A DNA stretch of 6,934 nt from JBOHBN01 sp050698355. GTDB lineage: Bacteria > Actinomycetota > Actinomycetes > Streptosporangiales > WHST01. Of this stretch, positions 5,724 to 6,934 are shown one piece after another (positions within the stretch are counted from its first letter, which is position 1; each line of letters opens with the position of its first letter). The notes below the pieces were generated by a model. That model saw nothing but the letters and a program-made list of their open reading frames with translations, was not told the origin of the DNA and made no database searches. Where the stretch lies: contig JBOHBN010000002.1 in NCBI GenBank assembly GCA_050698355.1, forward strand, positions 1 through 6,934, read 5' to 3'. The position numbers were made by a program, and so were the translations under genes.

Positions 5724-6551
5724 TTATGCTGCTTCCTGCATGGTCAACCACTCCTCGTGGGCTTCGCGTGGTGGCTTGTAGCCCAACGCGGAATGGAGTC
5801 GAGTGTTATTATACCAAAGCTCGATATAGCGGGCAATGTCTCGTCGGGCGTGTTCACGGGTCGGATACACGGTACGGTGTACAAGTTCGTTCTTCAGGGC
5901 AGCGAAGAAGGATTCAGCCATCGAGTTGTCGAAACATATTCCTGTCCTTCCGACCGATTGACGAAGGTTGAGTTCAACGATGGTTCCGGCGAACTCGGCC
6001 GAGGTGTAATTGCTGCCACGATCGGAGTGGAATATCCCTCTGGGAGCGAGTGGTATTCGCTCCGCTGCCGTCCGCAAGGCGGCAGAGATCAGAGGCGTCT
6101 TATAGTTGTCGTCCATGGCGTAGCCGACGATCATCTTCGTGTGGCAGTCGATCACGGTCGCTAAGTACAACCATCCTTCCCAGGTGGATATGTAGGTGAT
6201 GTCGCCGACCATCTTCTGTCCGGGATCCTGGGCGGTGAAGTCCCGCTCGAGGAGGTCCGGTATGTGGTGGTCACGGCCGTCGCTCTCGGTCAGGCTCGCT
6301 CGCCACGGACGCGGCTGACACGGCTCCAACCCCAGCTCACGCATGATGTGACGCACCAGTTCAGGGCTGCACGCCACACCCTGGCGCAGCAGCTGCGCGT
6401 GCACTCTCCGGTACCCGTAGGTCTCGTCGGAGGCGGTGAAGATCGCGTCGATCAGTTGCGCCAGCCGGCCACGGCGCTCGGCCGTGGCCGAGGCGGGCCG
6501 GGACCTCCAGTCACAGAACCCGGACTTCGACACACCCAGCCAACGACACAT
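5724..6551 (-). CDS. IS3-family transposase OrfB (DDE integrase domain)
   Basis: This 275-residue frame holds an N-terminal HTH-like region (TYGYRRVHAQLLRQG, about residues 44-58) and an integrase core with the DDE triad: D117 in VGDITYIS, D177 in FHSDRGSNY and E213 in NSMAESFF. The 35 residues between the second Asp and the Glu are the classic D-35-E spacing. The C-terminal WYNNTRLHSALGYKPP motif is also typical. ATG 6551 opens the listed frame, but the frame is open without stops back to the slippery run at 6653-6659. The active protein is most likely an OrfA-OrfB fusion made by -1 frameshifting, covering 5724-6910. The enzyme cuts and joins the element ends. Confidence 0.95.
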   Translation of the reverse strand: MCRWLGVSKSGFCDWRSRPASATAERRGRLAQLIDAIFTASDETYGYRRVHAQLLRQGVACSPELVRHIMRELGLEPCQPRPWRASLTESDGRDHHIPDLLERDFTAQDPGQKMVGDITYISTWEGWLYLATVIDCHTKMIVGYAMDDNYKTPLISAALRTAAERIPLAPRGIFHSDRGSNYTSAEFAGTIVELNLRQSVGRTGICFDNSMAESFFAALKNELVHRTVYPTREHARRDIARYIELWYNNTRLHSALGYKPPREAHEEWLTMQEAA

Positions 6552-6619
6552 TTTCCGTAACGGGTACGCGTACTTCGCCTCACCGATCTTGAGCGATTCG
6601 ATGAACTCGTATTTCTCGG

Positions 6620-6910
6620 CTACCGGGGATCCCGGGCGAAGTACGCTGCCGCTTTTTTTAAGAACTCGTTTTCCATACGTAGTTCACGGACCTCACGCTC
6701 CGCTTCGCGCAGACGCGCCCGATCACTGACGTCCAACGGTGGCTCCTCACCCGCATGCTCCTCACGGTAACGCGCAATCCAGTTGCCCAACGTTCCCTCG
6801 TTAATCCCCAGCTCCCGAGCGACCTGAGCAATCGGCCGTGAGGTCTCCGTCACCATCTTCACGGCCTCTTCCCTGAACTCAGGGCTGAACTTCCTCCGTC
6901 GTTGCGGCAT
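6620..6910 (-). CDS. IS3-family OrfA (HTH DNA-binding protein)
   Basis: This encodes 96 residues beginning MPQRRRKFSPEFREEAVKMV, the standard HTH_Tnp_1 opening, followed by a helix-turn-helix (IAQVARELGINEGTLGNWI) and a heptad-rich C-terminal part (LREAEREVRELRMENEFLKK) forming the leucine zipper by which OrfA and OrfAB dimerise. It binds the terminal inverted repeats and regulates transposition. The frame is open from GTG 6922, but ATG 6910 is preferred because AAGGAG lies 11 bases upstream, whereas it directly abuts the GTG. Its end overlaps the start of the OrfB frame. Confidence 0.93.
   Translation of the reverse strand: MPQRRRKFSPEFREEAVKMVTETSRPIAQVARELGINEGTLGNWIARYREEHAGEEPPLDVSDRARLREAEREVRELRMENEFLKKAAAYFARDPR
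6653..6659 (-). other. Programmed -1 ribosomal frameshift site between orfA and orfB
   Basis: Minus-strand codons TTA-AAA-AAA-GCG give a run of seven A, an A-AAA-AAA slippery heptamer in the orfA frame. Slipping back one base reads AGC-GGC-AGC and continues without stops into orfB. OrfA otherwise ends at 6620. This is the known IS3-family mechanism for making the OrfAB transposase; any stimulatory downstream structure was not resolved. Confidence 0.82.
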
Positions 6911-6934
6911 GTACTCGCTCACTCCTTCGAACCA

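Larger units (their letters stand above)
5708..6934 (-). mobile_element. IS3-family insertion sequence (one end in window)
   Basis: The element contains orfA and orfB in the order and overlap of IS3-family elements, with a frameshift site between them. The inner end is placed at TGTCTGATAATCCTG (5708-5722), 16 nt past the orfB stop and starting with the TG usual for this family; the exact base is inferred. The upstream end, the second inverted repeat and the target duplication lie beyond 6934. The element is less GC-rich than its surroundings and interrupts the membrane protein gene. Both reading frames look intact, so it may be active. Confidence 0.88.

Noticed and set aside
1..6934. CRISPR arrays, riboswitches, rRNA or replication origin
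   Set aside because: No regularly spaced repeats, no recognisable riboswitch core, no rRNA sequence and no clustered DnaA-like boxes were seen on either strand.

Overview
The window looks like chromosomal DNA of a high-GC actinomycete, most likely in or near the Pseudonocardiaceae. Three things point there: strong G/C bias at codon third positions, a clear SsgB-type sporulation/division protein, and a tRNA-Gly(GCC)-Cys(GCA)-Val(GAC) cluster. The genus is inferred from overall appearance and no database was searched.

Layout. (1) 1-480: a decayed ribbon-helix-helix (antitoxin-like) fragment, a large terminator-like hairpin (353-401), and a tRNA-Val(CAC) gene on the minus strand. (2) 477-1300: a roughly 360-bp regulatory region, then ssgB (841-1266) and a hairpin. 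(3) 1376-1648: tRNA-Gly, tRNA-Cys and tRNA-Val(GAC), tightly packed. (4) 1848-2339: a GNAT acetyltransferase that stops early. (5) 2414-4424: a compact plus-strand operon of a Rieske 2Fe-2S Tat lipoprotein, a DUF2231-type membrane protein, an ECF sigma factor of the SigL type, and its RslA-type zinc-finger anti-sigma factor. (6) 4452-5707, minus strand and convergent: a multi-pass membrane protein joining a ferric-reductase-like heme domain to a DUF5134-like Met/His-rich C-terminal half. (7) 5708-6934, minus strand: most of an IS3-family insertion sequence, with orfA, orfB and a programmed -1 frameshift site. It cuts off the N-terminus of the membrane protein.

The most interesting part is the central module. 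A SigL-type promoter (TGAACC, 17-bp spacer, CGT) lies upstream of the Rieske gene. This suggests that the operon was once an autoregulated envelope redox circuit, with an exported Fe-S protein and a DUF2231 membrane partner under a redox/zinc-sensing sigma/anti-sigma pair, next to a heme membrane protein. The circuit now looks broken. The 3' end of the DUF2231 gene runs directly into the middle of the sigma gene, so sigma region 2 is missing. The anti-sigma gene has a one-base frameshift just before its zinc motif. The heme protein has lost its N-terminus to the IS and has an in-frame TGA in its Met-rich tail. Sigma and anti-sigma being damaged together is what one would expect if loss of the sigma factor removed selection on its inhibitor.

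Several lesions are single-base, so sequencing error must be excluded for those. The sigma truncation and the IS insertion cannot be explained that way.
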